NCBI GenBank assembly: GCA_036005845.1
Contig: DASYQD010000059.1
Coordinates: forward strand, 56,220 to 120,219
Origin: DASYQD01 sp036005845
Lineage (GTDB): Bacteria; Acidobacteriota; Thermoanaerobaculia; Multivoradales; JAIOJS01
Reading direction: 5' to 3'
Length of the DNA stretch: 64,000 bases
The notes under the pieces were generated by a model, which saw only the letters and a program-made list of their open reading frames with translations, was not told the origin of the DNA and did no database searches. Position 1 is the stretch's first letter; each line of letters begins with the position of its first letter. Position numbers and translations under genes: made by a program. Positions 38,620 through 48,377 of the stretch are shown here, one piece after another.

Positions 38620-41265
38620 GTGCGGACGCCTCACGACGATCCGTCGCGGCGCGCCGACGGGCCGTCGCTTCCGCCGCTGCCGATCGATCCGCATCTGCCG
38701 CGGCTCGTGGCGGCGGTGCGCGAAGGCAACGTGGTGCTGGTGGCGCCGCCGGGCGCCGGCAAGACGACGCGGCTGCCGCCGGCGTTGCTGGCGGGCGGCG
38801 TGGCGGGCGAGAACGGGAAGGTGGTGATGCTGGAGCCGCGGCGGGTGGCGGCGCGGGCGGCGGCGCGGCGCATCGCCGCCGAGCAGGAGTGGGAGCTGGG
38901 AGGCGAGGTGGGCTTTCAGGTCCGCTTCGAACGCGTGGCCGGCGCACGCACGCGGCTGCTCGTCGTCACCGAGGGCGTGCTCGTGCGCGTGCTGCAGGGC
39001 GACCCGTTTCTCGACGGCATCGCCGTGCTGGTCTTCGACGAGCTGCACGAGCGCAGCCTCGATGCCGACCTGTCGCTGGCGATGGCGCGGCGCACGCAAC
39101 GCGAGGCGCGCCCCGACCTGCGCATCGTCGCCATGTCGGCGACGCTCGACGCCGGGCCGATCGCGGCCTACCTCGAAGCGGCGTTCGAGCAGGTCGAAGG
39201 CCGCGCCCATCCGGTGACGGTGAGCTACCTCGAGCGCCCGGACTCGCGACAGCTTCCGGCGCTCGCCGCCTGGGGTGTTCGGCAGGCGCTCGCTGCCACC
39301 GACGGCGGCGTGCTGGTGTTTCTGCCCGGCGCTGGCGAGATCGAACGGACGGCGGCGCTGCTCGCTGCCGAGAGAACAGGCGCTCCGGACGTGCCGGTGA
39401 TGCCGCTCCACGGCTCGCTGTCCGACGCGGCGCAGGACGCGGCGTTGCGGCCGGAGCCGCGGCGCAGGATCGTGCTCGCCACCAACCTCGCCGAGACCTC
39501 GCTCACCGTGCCGGGCATCGGCGCCGTCGTCGACAGCGGTTTCGCGCGCGTGCTCCGTTTCGATGCCGGCGCGGGGCTCGACCGGCTCGAGTCGACGCGC
39601 ATCTCGGCGTCATCGGCCGAGCAGCGCGCCGGCCGCGCCGGCCGCGAGGGACCGGGCGTTTGCCTGCGATTGTGGACCGCGGCCGAGGGGCGAACGCTGC
39701 AGGCGCGCGAAGCGCCCGAGGTGCAACGCGTCGACCTCGCCGGCGCCGTGCTGCAGCTCCGTGCCTGGGGCGAGCGCGACGTCACCGCGTTTCCGTGGCT
39801 CGAGCCGCCGCTGCCCGAGGCGCTGGCGCGCGCCGAGGCATTGCTACGCGATCTCGGCGCGGTGGTAGACGGCCAGCTCACGCCCGACGGCGAGGCGATG
39901 GCCGCGCTGCCGCTGCACCCGCGGCTCGCGCGGCTGGTGCTCGAAGGCCATCGGCGCGGACATCTCGACGGCGCCGCGCTGCTCGCCGCGCTGCTCGCGG
40001 AGCGCGACCCGTTTCGCCGTCCGACACGATCGCGTGAGGAAGGTGACGGCCCGGCGGTGCCGCCCTGCGACTCCGATGCACTGGCGCGCGTCGAGCTGCT
40101 GCGCGGCGCCGCCCGCGGCGGCGGTGCGCGCTCGACGCCGTACGGTGAGATCACCGCGGGCGCCGCGCGGCGCCTCCTTCAAGCGGCGGATCAAGTCTCC
40201 ACGTTCGCACGCCGCGCGATGAGACGGCCGGAGCCGACTGAGAAGGCAAGAGATCTCGGCACCGGCACGACTTCACCGCCACCGGCCCACGTGGACGAAG
40301 CCGAAGCCCTCGGCCGCGCGCTGCTCGCGGCCTTTCCCGATCGTCTCGCGCGCCGACGCGCTTCCGGCGATGCGCGCGGAGTGATGGCGGGCGGCCGTGG
40401 AGTGCGCCTCGGTCCCGAGAGCGGCGTGCAGCGTGCCGAGCTCTTCCTCTGTCTCGAACTCGACGCCGGCCGCCGCGGCGAGCGAGCGGAAGCCCGCGTG
40501 CGCATCGCGTCGGCCATCGAGCTCGACTGGCTGCCGGAGCCCGAGCTCGCCAACGAGGAAGTCGTGCACTACGACGCCGCCCGCGATCGCGTCGTGGCGC
40601 GGCGGCGCGTTCGCTACCGCGACCTCGTCGTCGCGGACAGCGAGGTCCCGGTGCACGACGAAGCGGCCGCCGCGGCAGCGCTGGCGGCCGCCGCGGATAG
40701 CGACCTGCGGTCGGCGCTCGGCCTCGACGACGACGAGGTCGCCGGCTTCCTCTCCCGCGTCCACTTCCTTCGTCAGTGGCGCCCCGATCTCGCGCTGCCC
40801 GCTTTCGACGACGAGCAGATCGCGGCGCTGCTGCCGGCGCTCGCCGCCGGCCGCCGCTCGCTCGCCGAGCTGCGCCGCGCGCCGGTGCTGGAGTCGCTGC
40901 GCGGCATGGTGACTCCGGCGCAGCTCGCCGCGCTCGAACGCGAGGCGCCCGAACGACTCGCGGTGCCGTCGGGCAGCCGCATCAGCCTGCTCTACGAGGA
41001 CGGCCGGCCGCCGGTGCTCGCGGCGCGCATTCAAGAACTGTTCGGGCTCGCCGAGACGCCGCGTCTCGCCGGCGGCCGCGTGCCGGTGCTCGTCCACCTG
41101 CTGGCGCCCAACGGCCGGCCGCAGCAGGTCACCGACGACCTCGCGAGCTTCTGGCGCAGCACCTACCCGCAGGTGCGCAAGGAGCTGCGCGCGCGCTACC
41201 CGCGGCACGCATGGCCGGAAGACCCGACCACCGCTGTCGCCGAGCGCCGACCGAAGCGGCGCTGA
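38620..41265 (+). CDS. hrpB: ATP-dependent RNA helicase HrpB
   Basis: An 881-residue DEAH-box helicase of the HrpB family starting with GTG. Walker A is VAPPGAGKTTRLPPALL, the DEAH box appears as LVFDELHERS, motif III is AMSATLD, and motif VI is QRAGRAGREGPGVCLRLW. The ratchet and HrpB C-terminal domains follow, with the family-typical AARIQELFGLAETPRLAGG and VTDDLASFWRSTYPQVRKEL near the end. The length fits HrpB. Its biological role is poorly defined. It follows the nucleotidyltransferase by eight bases. Confidence 0.93.
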   Translation: MRTPHDDPSRRADGPSLPPLPIDPHLPRLVAAVREGNVVLVAPPGAGKTTRLPPALLAGGVAGENGKVVMLEPRRVAARAAARRIAAEQEWELGGEVGFQVRFERVAGARTRLLVVTEGVLVRVLQGDPFLDGIAVLVFDELHERSLDADLSLAMARRTQREARPDLRIVAMSATLDAGPIAAYLEAAFEQVEGRAHPVTVSYLERPDSRQLPALAAWGVRQALAATDGGVLVFLPGAGEIERTAALLAAERTGAPDVPVMPLHGSLSDAAQDAALRPEPRRRIVLATNLAETSLTVPGIGAVVDSGFARVLRFDAGAGLDRLESTRISASSAEQRAGRAGREGPGVCLRLWTAAEGRTLQAREAPEVQRVDLAGAVLQLRAWGERDVTAFPWLEPPLPEALARAEALLRDLGAVVDGQLTPDGEAMAALPLHPRLARLVLEGHRRGHLDGAALLAALLAERDPFRRPTRSREEGDGPAVPPCDSDALARVELLRGAARGGGARSTPYGEITAGAARRLLQAADQVSTFARRAMRRPEPTEKARDLGTGTTSPPPAHVDEAEALGRALLAAFPDRLARRRASGDARGVMAGGRGVRLGPESGVQRAELFLCLELDAGRRGERAEARVRIASAIELDWLPEPELANEEVVHYDAARDRVVARRRVRYRDLVVADSEVPVHDEAAAAAALAAAADSDLRSALGLDDDEVAGFLSRVHFLRQWRPDLALPAFDDEQIAALLPALAAGRRSLAELRRAPVLESLRGMVTPAQLAALEREAPERLAVPSGSRISLLYEDGRPPVLAARIQELFGLAETPRLAGGRVPVLVHLLAPNGRPQQVTDDLASFWRSTYPQVRKELRARYPRHAWPEDPTTAVAERRPKRR

Positions 41266-41315
41266 CGGACCACCCAGGAACCACCTGTAAGTACATCTGT
41301 GCTAGCGTATGCATC

Positions 41316-41633
41316 GTGGCGGCGGCGGTCGCACGCTTTCTCCTCGGTGATTTGGAGTTCGCCTGGGACATGGAGAAGGCGCGATCCAACATCGAGCGGC
41401 ACGGCGTCTCTTTCGAGGAGGCAGCGACCACTTGGCTCGATCCGCTGGCGATCGAGCGCCGTGATGAGGACCACTCCACAGAGGAAGAACGCTGGCTGCG
41501 GATCGGAACCAGCCTGCGCGGCGCACTGCTCGTGGTTTGGTCGACCGAACGCGGCGCGTTGCGGAGGCCAGTCATCCGGATCATCGGCGCACGTCGCGCG
41601 AATCGAAAGGAGCGAGAGCTGCATGAGTCGTAG
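41316..41633 (+). CDS. brnT: BrnT-family toxin (RNase)
   Basis: A 105-residue protein starting with GTG. FAWDMEKARSNIERHGVSFE, followed by LDPLAIERRDEDH and IRIIGARRANRKERELHE, are hallmarks of BrnT, a RelE-fold RNase that blocks translation. The catalytic set described for BrnT (Arg, His and Asp/Glu residues) appears present. TAGCGT (41303-41308) ends seven bases before the GTG, a leaderless arrangement. The antitoxin gene follows with an 11-base overlap, which is the usual toxin-first order for this family. Confidence 0.92.
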   Translation: MAAAVARFLLGDLEFAWDMEKARSNIERHGVSFEEAATTWLDPLAIERRDEDHSTEEERWLRIGTSLRGALLVVWSTERGALRRPVIRIIGARRANRKERELHES

Positions 41634-41952
41634 CCGATCCAAGGCGACTTCCGACGCTCTGCCGGACGACGTCTCCCGCCTGCGTGGCTGGCGGCCGGCG
41701 CGACAGGTGGTGGACGTCACCAAGACCAAGCTGCCCACCCGCCGCATCACCATCAACCTCGATACGGACCTCGTCGCGATCTTCAAGACTGAGGCGCTGC
41801 AAGGCGGTCCGCCTTACCAGGTGGCCATCAACCAAGCGCTGCGCAGTTACCTGCGGGAGCGAGAACGCTCGCGGCACGAGCGCGCCGCAGCCATCGTCCT
41901 CGATGCCCTGGACGACGAAGCGGTGCGGCAGAAGCTGCGAGCGATGCGCTGA
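41623..41952 (+). CDS. brnA: BrnA-family antitoxin
   Basis: A 109-residue antitoxin. The N-terminal part lies along the toxin and the C-terminal part is a ribbon-helix-helix DNA-binding domain (RRITINLDTDLVAIFKTEAL, then YQVAINQALRSYLRERE). The last 25 residues are helical and charged. It should neutralise BrnT and autoregulate the pair. Immediately downstream lies a truncated VWFA-type gene. Confidence 0.9.
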   Translation: MSRSRSKATSDALPDDVSRLRGWRPARQVVDVTKTKLPTRRITINLDTDLVAIFKTEALQGGPPYQVAINQALRSYLRERERSRHERAAAIVLDALDDEAVRQKLRAMR

Positions 41953-41962
41953 TGTCGTTTGG

Positions 41963-43214
41963 ATGACGGCTCGTCCTCGCGGAGTGACGGACGAACGCAA
42001 CTCCAGTCGCCGCTCGCGTCGGCTCCCACGAGGGCGCGACTTCACGCTCACTGTCGACGGCAAGCCTGTGGACGTCGGGTACTTCAGTGAGGTGCGCGAC
42101 GGTCGCTCCCTGGCACCGGCCGTCGAGGCCGCCGGTCCCGCAACTGCCGTCGCCGGCAACGCCGGCATACGCCCGATGTCGGCAGCCGGTGCCGGCACGC
42201 ACTACCTCGTCTTCGTCGATGCCTACTTCGCGATCGGCGCCCGCGTATGGCGGCACGCTCTTCCGCCAGGCGAGCGTCGCCGCCGCCTCGGGCGCCATGC
42301 GCGCCTTCGCCGATCCGCCGGGGCGCAAGGTGCTGCTGCTGCTCGCCGGCGGCTGGCCCTACTCGGTGCGCAACTACGTGACCGGCGGCAACGGCATGCC
42401 GCGCGCGGAGCTGCCCGAGGGCGACTACCTGCTGCGCCCGCTGACCGACACCGCCAACCTGCTCGGCTACACCATCTACCCCGTCGACGTGCCGGGTGCG
42501 CAGGGAAACTCCGGCGCCGACGCCGAAGCGACGGCGCCGTCGCTCGCCGGCTCCGCCCTGTCGAACGAGATCGAGACCGAGAGCAGCCTCGTCTACCTGG
42601 CGCGCGAGACCGGTGGCCGCGCGCTGCTCGACGGCCAGCGCGCGACGGCGCTCGCCGACGTCAGCGACGACACGCGCTCGTTCTACTGGTTGGGCTTCGT
42701 GCCGAGCTGGCAGGGCGATGATCGGTCGCACAAGCTCGGGGTCGAAGTGCGGCGGCCGGGTCTGAGGGTGCGCTCGCGCACCGGCTTCCTCGACCTCTCG
42801 CGCCAGGCGGAGACTTCGATGCGGCTCGAGAGCGCGCTGCTGCTCGGCAGCTATGCCGGCGCGCTGCCGATGCCGGTGCGCGTCGGCGAGCCCAAGCGGC
42901 TGCGCCGCGGCGAGCTCGAGGTGCCGGTGACCCTGCAGCTCCCCGTCGAGCTGATGACGATGGTGCCGGTCGACGGCAAGTACGCCGCGAAGCTCGAGCT
43001 GCGCTTCGCCGCCACCTCCGAGCACGGCGGCGCCTCGGAGATGCCGGTCATCCCCATCGAGCTGTCGACCGACGAGCCGCCGGCGCCCGGCAAGTTCGTG
43101 CGCCACGATCTGACGATCAAGCTGCACGGCCACGCCGACCACCTCGTCGTCGCCGCCTACGATCCGCTCACCGATCGCATGGCGACCGCCGAAGCCGACA
43201 TCGCGGTGAAGTGA
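41963..43214 (+). pseudogene. Decayed acidobacterial VWFA-related surface protein
   Basis: Two frames together resemble the acidobacterial VWFA-related family. Frame 1 (41963-about 42245) gives GRDFTLTVDGKPVDVGYFSE and HYLVFVDAYFAIGA, the start of the vWA domain with its MIDAS-like Asp. Then the match jumps to another frame (from about 42246 to the TGA at 43214) with GAMRAFADPPGRKVLLLLAG and RSRTGFLDLSRQ. By comparison with the family as remembered, roughly 100 residues between these parts are missing and the frame is shifted. The signal peptide and first strands are also absent at the BrnA junction. The 3' fragment could still be translated from the ATG at 42297. Confidence 0.8.
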
Positions 43215-43352
43215 ATGCGCACGCGCGAGCGCCCGTGGCTCGCGCGCCACGACGGCCAACTCGCGCTGACATAATCCACGTCCCGCGCCGCGGCCGCCCG
43301 CGGCGCCCATCTGGACCACCTCGAACGCCACGGACGTGGGAGGGAGTGAGCG

Positions 43353-43781
43353 ATGGCCGTACGCAATGCCGAAGCCGCCTGGGAAGGCTCGTTGAAGGAA
43401 GGCAAGGGGACGATGCGCCTGGGCAGCGGGGCGTGGGAGGGGCCGTTCTCGTTCTCCACCCGCTTCGAGGACGCAGCGGGCACCAACCCCGAAGAGCTCA
43501 TCGGCGCCGCCCTCGCCGGCTGCTTCTCGATGGCCCTCGGCGCCGGCCTCGGCCGTGGCGGCTTCACGCCGAAACGGATTGCGACGAAAGCGCGCGTGCA
43601 CATCGAGAAGGTCGAGGGCGGCTTCGGCGTGACGAAGATCGAGCTGACCACCGATGCCGAGGTGCCGGGCATCGACGAAGCGGCATTCAAGCAGGCCGTC
43701 GAGACCACCAAGGCCACCTGCCCGATCTCGAAGGCCATCGGCGCGGTGCCGATCACTGTCGAGTCGACGCTGCGCGGCTAG
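43353..43781 (+). CDS. OsmC-family peroxiredoxin
   Basis: A 142-residue protein with Shine-Dalgarno GGAGGGAG. Both redox cysteines of the OsmC family are present: Cys57 in AALAGCFSMALG and Cys123 in TCPISKAIG. The start EAAWEGSLKEGKGTMRLGSG and NPEELIGAA also match OsmC. It reduces organic hydroperoxides in the cytoplasm, usually with lipoyl- or thiol-based donors. Confidence 0.93.
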   Translation: MAVRNAEAAWEGSLKEGKGTMRLGSGAWEGPFSFSTRFEDAAGTNPEELIGAALAGCFSMALGAGLGRGGFTPKRIATKARVHIEKVEGGFGVTKIELTTDAEVPGIDEAAFKQAVETTKATCPISKAIGAVPITVESTLRG

Positions 43782-43797
43782 CGCAGGTCGAGCGCGC

Positions 43798-45243
43798 TCA
43801 GTCCGCGGCGTCGGCGCGCAACAGCTCCCAGGCGCGCTCGACGTGGCGCGCCTCGGTGCGCGCCTGGCCGATGCAGAGGCGCAACGTCAGTTTGCCGTCG
43901 AGCTTGGTGTGGGTAAGGTAGGCCTCGCCCGAGGCGTTGACGCGGTCGAGGATGCGCTGGTTCATCGCGTCACCGCCACGGTGGCGGAAGCAGACGAGGT
44001 TGAGTGGCACCGGGGCGGCGAGCTCCCACTCCGCGTCGGCTGCAACCCACGAGGCGAAGCGCTGCGCCAGGGCGACGTGGTTGCGCACCATCGCGCGCAG
44101 CCCTTCGAGCCCGTACCAGCGCAGCACGAACCAGAGCTTGAGGGCGCGAAAGCGGCGGCCGAGCTGTACGTGCCAGTCGCGGTAGTCGATCACCGCGCCG
44201 CTCTCGCTGGCGGTGTTGCGCAGGTACTCGGGAAGGATCGACAGCGCCGCGAGCAGCGGCCGGCGGTTGCGCACCCAGAAGGCGCTGCAATCGAAGGTGG
44301 TGAGCATCCACTTGTGCGGGTTGAAGCAGTAGCTGTCGGCATCCTCGACGCCGTCGTGGATCCAGCGCAGCTCGGGGCAGAGCGCGGCGGTGCCGCTCAT
44401 CGCGGCGTCGACGTGCAGCCACAGATCCTCGCGACGGCAGATCTCGGCGATCGCCGGCACCGGGTCGATGGCTTCTGACGACGTCGAGCCCACGGTGGCG
44501 ACGACGCAGCTCGGCCGTTTGCCGGCGGCGCGGTCGGCGGCGATCGCGACCGCGAGATCGTTGGGCTTCATCGCGAACGCCGAGTCCACCGCGACCGCGC
44601 GCAAGTTCTCGCGGCCGATGCCGGCGATGGCGACGCCCTTCTCCACCGACGAGTGCGTCTGCGTCGAGCAGTAGACGGTCACGTTGCCGTCGACGCCGCG
44701 CGCGTTGCCGGCGCCGTCCGTCGTGCGCTCGCGCGCCGCGAGGATCGCGCACAGTACCGCCGACGAGGCGGTGTCCTGGATGACGCCACCGCCCGGGCCG
44801 TCGGATCGAAACGCCGCCGGCAGGCCGAGCGCCTCGACGAGCCAATCCATGACGTGCGTCTCGAGCTCGGTGCACGCCGGGCTGGTGCTCCACAACATGC
44901 CTTGCACGCCGAGACCCGCCGACAGCAGCTCGCCGAGGATCGCCGGTCCCGAGCCGTTGCTCGGGAAGTAGGCGAAGAACCCCGGCGACTGCCAGTGCGT
45001 AATGCCCGGCATGACGATGCGGTCGACGTCGCCGAGCATCGCCGCGAACGGCTCGCCCTGCTCCGGCGGGTGTGGCGGGAGCTGCGCGCGCACCTCGCCC
45101 GGCGCGACGCGCGACAGCACCGGCAGCTCCTCCACCCGCTCCATATAGCGGGCGATCCACTCCACCACCTCGACACCGTGGCGGCGGAACTCGTCGGGCG
45201 TCATGTGAGGCACCATCGCGGCCTGCAGCTCGACGTCTTGCAT
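43798..45243 (-). CDS. PLP-dependent aromatic-L-amino-acid decarboxylase-like enzyme
   Basis: A 481-residue group II decarboxylase. Family motifs include HWQSPGFFAYFPSNGSGPAI, SPACTELETHVMDWL, GGGVIQDTASSAVL, the PLP-contacting LWLHVDAAMSGTA and NPHKWMLTTFDCSAFWV, in which Lys forms the internal aldimine. It probably decarboxylates tryptophan, tyrosine, phenylalanine or DOPA to the amine; the specificity is not decidable here. The box TACGGT ends six bases before the ATG at 45243, which supports that start over one 18 bases upstream. Confidence 0.93.
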   Translation of the reverse strand: MQDVELQAAMVPHMTPDEFRRHGVEVVEWIARYMERVEELPVLSRVAPGEVRAQLPPHPPEQGEPFAAMLGDVDRIVMPGITHWQSPGFFAYFPSNGSGPAILGELLSAGLGVQGMLWSTSPACTELETHVMDWLVEALGLPAAFRSDGPGGGVIQDTASSAVLCAILAARERTTDGAGNARGVDGNVTVYCSTQTHSSVEKGVAIAGIGRENLRAVAVDSAFAMKPNDLAVAIAADRAAGKRPSCVVATVGSTSSEAIDPVPAIAEICRREDLWLHVDAAMSGTAALCPELRWIHDGVEDADSYCFNPHKWMLTTFDCSAFWVRNRRPLLAALSILPEYLRNTASESGAVIDYRDWHVQLGRRFRALKLWFVLRWYGLEGLRAMVRNHVALAQRFASWVAADAEWELAAPVPLNLVCFRHRGGDAMNQRILDRVNASGEAYLTHTKLDGKLTLRLCIGQARTEARHVERAWELLRADAAD

Positions 45244-45249
45244 GCGCCT

Positions 45250-45255
45250 ACCGTA
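45250..45255 (-). promoter_or_regulatory. -10 box TACGGT, leaderless arrangement
   Basis: On the minus strand TACGGT ends six bases before the ATG at 45243. There is no Shine-Dalgarno. Confidence 0.4.
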
Positions 45256-45278
45256 ACGCACCGCCCGCGCCCCGCGAT

Positions 45279-45357
45279 CATCGAGATCGCTTCGCTGCGC
45301 TCGCGATGACTATCGAACCGTCATCGCGAGGAATGCAGCGACGAAACGATCTCGATG
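45279..45357. repeat. Large intergenic palindrome (RSDEA-type repeat)
   Basis: The outer arms CATCGAGATCG (45279-45289) and CGATCTCGATG (45347-45357) and the inner arms CTCGCGATGAC (45300-45310) and GTCATCGCGAG (45320-45330) are perfect complements around a 9-base loop. The segments between them pair partly. The unit, GTCATCGCGAG followed by GCAGCGACGAA and CGATCTCG, also makes up the copy inside the histidine kinase at 12628-12704. It sits between the GH44 stop and the decarboxylase promoter. Confidence 0.75.
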
Positions 45358-45409
45358 CATGTGGAGAACTCAGTAGCAGCGCGTGGGTCGAGCGTGCGGC
45401 ATTCTCGGC

Positions 45410-48211
45410 TCAGTGCTGCCAGGCGTTGAGCGTGCCGCTCTCGAAGCCGTCGACGAGCAGCGTCGGCAGCGGCGCGAAGGTCGCGGTCACGCCAGCGTCG
45501 GCGTTCATCGTCACGCTGCAGGCGCCGTTGGCCGAGCAGGCGCCCGACCACGCGCTCAGCCGCCAACCCGCCGCGGGCGTCGCGACGAGCCCGACCATGG
45601 TGCCGTTGGGGTAGGTCCCGCTGCAGTCGCCGGGGCAGGCGATCTGCGAGGCGGTGACCGAGCCGCTGCCGTTGACCGTTACCGTCAGCGTGCGGTCGGG
45701 GTTGGCGTTGGCAAAGGTCGCGGTGACGGTCTTGGCGCCGTTCATCGTCAGGTTGCAGCTGCCGGTGCCGGAGCAGTCGCCTGACCAGCCGGTGAAGTTC
45801 GATCCCGCTGCCGCGCTCGCCTGCAGCACGATCGCCGTGCCGCTCGTATAGCTGCCCGCGCAGTTGCCGGCGCAGGGCGCGCCGTTCGCCGTGCCGGAGA
45901 TGCTGCCGCTGCCGAGGCCCGCCGTGTTGACGACCAGCGGGTAGCTCGTCCCGCTGCCGGCGAGCTGCACCCGCGCCAGCGTCGCGGTGCGCGCCGGCAG
46001 CGTGAGCGCGAAGCCGCTCGCCGTGCTGCTGATGCTCCCCGCCGCCGCGTAGCCGGTCGCGGAGAGCCGCCACAGCGCCACCGGACCGGTGACGCCGCCC
46101 GCGACGTTGATCGTCGCCGGCTGCGCCGCCGCGCTCTTGTTGACGAGCACGACGAACAGCTCGTTGCCCGCCGAGCGCACCGCGTAGCTGCCGACGCGGT
46201 CGACGTCGTTGGAGAGCGCGCGCACGCTGTCGCCGGCGACGCGGCCGCCGTTGCCGTCGTAGTTGCGGTAGAGGCGGTAGGCGTCCTCGGTGAGGCTGCC
46301 GCCCTCGGGTGCCAGCCAGCGCATCGCCATGTCGAGCCCTTCGCGGCCGAAGATGGCGAGCGCCTCGGTCTGCGCCAGCGCGCCGGAGAGCGTGTCGTCG
46401 CGCCCCCACTTGTACTCGGTGATGGCGAGCTTCATGTCGGGGCAGTACTGGTCGCGCCAGCCACGCAGGCGCGGGATGAGGTCGACGACGTCGGGCGTGC
46501 CGAGGGCGATCCAGGACTCCGAGGCCCAGTTGGGGTCGTAGAGCTCCTTGGTCGAGCGCAGGCGCAGGGCGATGCCGTCCTCGTCGTTCTCCATCGCCGG
46601 ATCGCCCCAGGTGCCGGCGACGTCGTCGCCCTGCGGGTAGAAGTGGATGTCGAGCCAGTCGATCGGCAGGTCGCCGTTGGGCAGCCGGTTGGCGCACGAC
46701 TGCTGCATGTACCAGGCGGGCCACGGCAGATTGCCGTGCGCGGCGCGGTCGGGGCCGCTGATGCAGAAGCCGTCGGCGGCGTCCTGGGCGGAGCTCCAGA
46801 GATCGCACCAGCCCCAGGTGTCGGGCCCCATCACCTCGGCGCCGGCGTCGCGCGACTTGATCTCGAGCGCGGCGGCGAGCCCCTTGCTCCACACCTCGTC
46901 GTAGGTCGCCGGCGTGGGCCGCACCGAAGAGCCCGGCGTGGCGCGCACGTCGCGGTGCGTGGAGTCCCACAGCATCGGCTCGTTGTCGAGGCCGTAGTAG
47001 CGGACGCCGCCGCCGGCCGCGGTGCCGTGCTCGCCGACGAGGTGCGAGACGAAGTCGCCGACGTGGGTATTCACGTCGACGGGGATCGAGGTGTCGGTGG
47101 GGTTGTTGCCGCGCACGTAACGGATGCCGGCAGGCTGGTTGGGCACCTGCGGACCGTTGACGTCGCAGCAGCGGACGCTGCCGCACATCTTGGTGTTGAG
47201 CGCCGGGTCGCACATGCCGTTGCCGTTATCGGCACAGCCGGGCTGCCCAGCGTTCCAGGCGCACTCGGTCTGCGTCTGCGGGCCGTACTTCGCCACCGAG
47301 AAGCCGGGCGTGCGGGCCGTCGACTTGGCGACGTGGTCGATCGGCACCGTCATCACCACCTCGGCGCCGGCGGCGAGCGAGGCGCTTGCCATGGCGTCGG
47401 CGGCGGCGCCGTTGCCCGCGCCGGTGTCGATGTTGAGGAAGAAGTAGTCGAAGGCGCGGTTGGAGGTGTCGAGCAGCCAGTTGTAGCGCGTCGTCGCGTT
47501 GCCGCCCCAGCGCGCCGCGGTGTAGAAGCCGGTCTGGAGCTGGGCGGCGCTCGGCGTGCCGTCGCCCCAGTTGGCGCCGAAGATGAGCGGCGAGATCGGG
47601 TGGCGGTCGAGGTCAGGCGAGACGGCGACGGTGATCGGGCCGGGGTCGGGCACGTCGGCGCCGACGAGCTCGACGTCGTCGAGGTAGACCGTCGGCTGGT
47701 TGGTGCCGGTAGGGTCCTGGAAGACGATGCCGTCGAAGCTCTGGTGGGCGCCGGTGTTGACGCCGAGCTCCGCCCAGGTCACCGCCCGCTGCGTCCAGCT
47801 CGCCGGCGCGGTGACGGTGAGCGAGCCGATCTCGGCGTTGTTGGAGTAGATGACGACGCGCACCTGCTGGCTGCCGCTGCCGCGGTGCCAGAAGCGCAGG
47901 GACGTGTAGTTGCTGAACGGCTGCGAGCTGTGGTGGAAGTAGAGGCCGTCCCAGACGTCGGCCTCCCAGGAGATCGCGTTGGGCGCGCTGTGCACCACCG
48001 CCGTCTGCGCCAGGTTGCGCGACGCCCAGCTCCAGTCCTGCCAGAGGTTCTGGAGCTGGTTGTCATAGACAGTCTGATTGGGCACCGGCGTGGCGTGCAC
48101 GCCTGCTGCGAGGGCGAGCGCCGCGAGCGCGGTGAGCACGAAGACGCGCCAGGTCCGGAGCGTCGCGCGAGCGGGCTGGTTCGAGGACTGGTTCGAGGAT
48201 TCGGGTCGCAT
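45410..48211 (-). CDS. Secreted glycoside hydrolase family 44 enzyme with N-terminal carbohydrate-binding-like domain
   Basis: A 933-residue secreted protein. The ATG at 48211 follows GGAGAGG, and a signal peptide lies at about 16-41. Residues of about 45-190 form a jelly-roll resembling carbohydrate-binding modules. The GH44 catalytic domain (about 195-720) has the acid/base Glu in YYGLDNEPMLW and the nucleophile Glu in LAITEYKWG. Two 75-residue bacterial repeat domains follow (GSGSISGTANGAPCAGNCAG and GSGSVTASQIACPGDCSGTY), then a short DGFESGTLNAWQH tail. GH44 enzymes cut beta-1,4-glucans such as xyloglucan and carboxymethylcellulose. The cysteine pairs in the catalytic and repeat domains suggest disulfides. 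Confidence 0.9.
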   Translation of the reverse strand: MRPESSNQSSNQPARATLRTWRVFVLTALAALALAAGVHATPVPNQTVYDNQLQNLWQDWSWASRNLAQTAVVHSAPNAISWEADVWDGLYFHHSSQPFSNYTSLRFWHRGSGSQQVRVVIYSNNAEIGSLTVTAPASWTQRAVTWAELGVNTGAHQSFDGIVFQDPTGTNQPTVYLDDVELVGADVPDPGPITVAVSPDLDRHPISPLIFGANWGDGTPSAAQLQTGFYTAARWGGNATTRYNWLLDTSNRAFDYFFLNIDTGAGNGAAADAMASASLAAGAEVVMTVPIDHVAKSTARTPGFSVAKYGPQTQTECAWNAGQPGCADNGNGMCDPALNTKMCGSVRCCDVNGPQVPNQPAGIRYVRGNNPTDTSIPVDVNTHVGDFVSHLVGEHGTAAGGGVRYYGLDNEPMLWDSTHRDVRATPGSSVRPTPATYDEVWSKGLAAALEIKSRDAGAEVMGPDTWGWCDLWSSAQDAADGFCISGPDRAAHGNLPWPAWYMQQSCANRLPNGDLPIDWLDIHFYPQGDDVAGTWGDPAMENDEDGIALRLRSTKELYDPNWASESWIALGTPDVVDLIPRLRGWRDQYCPDMKLAITEYKWGRDDTLSGALAQTEALAIFGREGLDMAMRWLAPEGGSLTEDAYRLYRNYDGNGGRVAGDSVRALSNDVDRVGSYAVRSAGNELFVVLVNKSAAAQPATINVAGGVTGPVALWRLSATGYAAAGSISSTASGFALTLPARTATLARVQLAGSGTSYPLVVNTAGLGSGSISGTANGAPCAGNCAGSYTSGTAIVLQASAAAGSNFTGWSGDCSGTGSCNLTMNGAKTVTATFANANPDRTLTVTVNGSGSVTASQIACPGDCSGTYPNGTMVGLVATPAAGWRLSAWSGACSANGACSVTMNADAGVTATFAPLPTLLVDGFESGTLNAWQH

Positions 48212-48377
48212 GGGCCTCTCCAATGATCTCTTCACGCGATCGGTCTTGGCTGTAGCGGGTTTGACAGGCACGGCAGCGTTCGATCAACTAAGTCGCGCAA
48301 ACCGTCCGGCGAGTGCGCCACAGCAGCCTCAAGCCACCGACGCGCGCCCGCCCCACTCATCACCCGGAGGGCCCTCC

